14,845 nt of DNA from Draconibacterium sp. (lineage in GTDB: Bacteria; Bacteroidota; Bacteroidia; Bacteroidales; Prolixibacteraceae). A model generated the notes under the pieces. That model did no database searches. It saw nothing but the letters and a program-made list of their open reading frames with translations, and was not told the origin of the DNA. Made by a program: the position numbers and the translations under genes. Where the stretch lies: NCBI GenBank assembly GCA_030595485.1, contig JAUVDE010000035.1:1-14845 (forward strand). The letters are read 5' to 3'. Shown piece by piece: positions 14,742 through 14,845 of the stretch (position 1 is its first letter; every line of letters starts with the position of its first letter).

Positions 14742-14840
14742 AACAAGGATAATGAATAAGATGCAAGCCACAAATATTTTTTAATAGCCGTAGCTATTTA
14801 AAAATATTTTGGCGCAGTCAGATTGTTTATTATCCTTGTT
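14742..14840 (-). ncRNA. Long imperfect inverted repeat, candidate structured RNA
   Basis: The outer arms 14742-14753 and 14829-14840 are perfect 12-base complements. Inside lie a looser middle helix, an A/U-rich helix (AAUAUUUU on both sides) and an apical stem AATAGC/GCTATT (14783-14788, 14793-14798). On the minus strand the apical loop is UACG closed by C and G, the very stable cUACGg (UNCG) tetraloop; on the plus strand it is CGUA. A minus-strand terminator follows about 41 bases later, at 14700. The whole may be a small RNA, a structured 3' UTR of a gene beyond the window, or a leader of the small basic protein gene. A mobile-element remnant is also possible. No protein frame of note spans it. 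Confidence 0.45.
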
Positions 14841-14845
14841 CCCTT

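Noticed and set aside
14110..14845. tRNA, rRNA, CRISPR array or insertion sequence in the right-hand region
   Set aside because: No cloverleaf, rRNA-like stretch, regularly spaced repeat or transposase frame was found; the inverted repeat at 14742-14840 encloses only about 75 bp.

Overview
The window is AT-rich and reads as a chromosomal segment of a Bacteroidota bacterium, most likely a marine or gut polysaccharide degrader in or near Marinilabiliales/Prolixibacteraceae. The grounds are a TTG/TAnnTTTG-type promoter, A-rich start regions with few Shine-Dalgarno sites, an AraC regulator of the Bacteroidota cupin type, lipoprotein sulfatases and DUF1080 proteins. The genus is inference only.

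Layout. (1) 1-627, minus: the first 209 residues of an AraC-family regulator, cut by the window edge. (2) 868-3237, plus, divergent from it: a 789-residue membrane-spanning regulator with signal peptide, degenerate PLC-like domain, LamG-like lectin domain, one membrane helix, then a cytoplasmic SARP-like winged helix and BTAD-like helical domain. (3) 3238-3609: intergenic, with an inverted pair of degenerate palindromic repeats and a good promoter overlapped by iterated TTGTTACCC boxes. (4) 3610-8401, plus: a Tat-exported Gfo/Idh/MocA oxidoreductase and a secreted HEAT-repeat protein ending in two DUF1080 domains. (5) 8460-8503: a perfect 20-bp hairpin between convergent genes. (6) 14109 to 8658, minus: a tight three-gene operon (gaps 6 and 4 bp) of a DUF5703-type glycosidase and two lipoprotein sulfatases. 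(7) 14110-14845: an untranslated stretch, a 34-residue basic protein, terminators and a long cUACGg-capped inverted repeat that may be a structured RNA on the minus strand.

How it may work together (inference). This looks like part of a locus for a sulfated glycan. The sulfatases would remove sulfate esters and the DUF5703 enzyme would act on the glycan. The oxidoreductase plus DUF1080 pair fits the published 3-keto-glycoside route, in which C3 is oxidised and the 3-keto glycoside is then cleaved without a classical glycosidase. The membrane-spanning regulator could sense a carbohydrate outside through its LamG-like domain and act on the direct repeats in front of the oxidoreductase gene. No SusC/SusD pair, transporter, kinase, RNA operon, mobile element or CRISPR array is visible, so the locus is either incomplete here or relies on uptake genes elsewhere.
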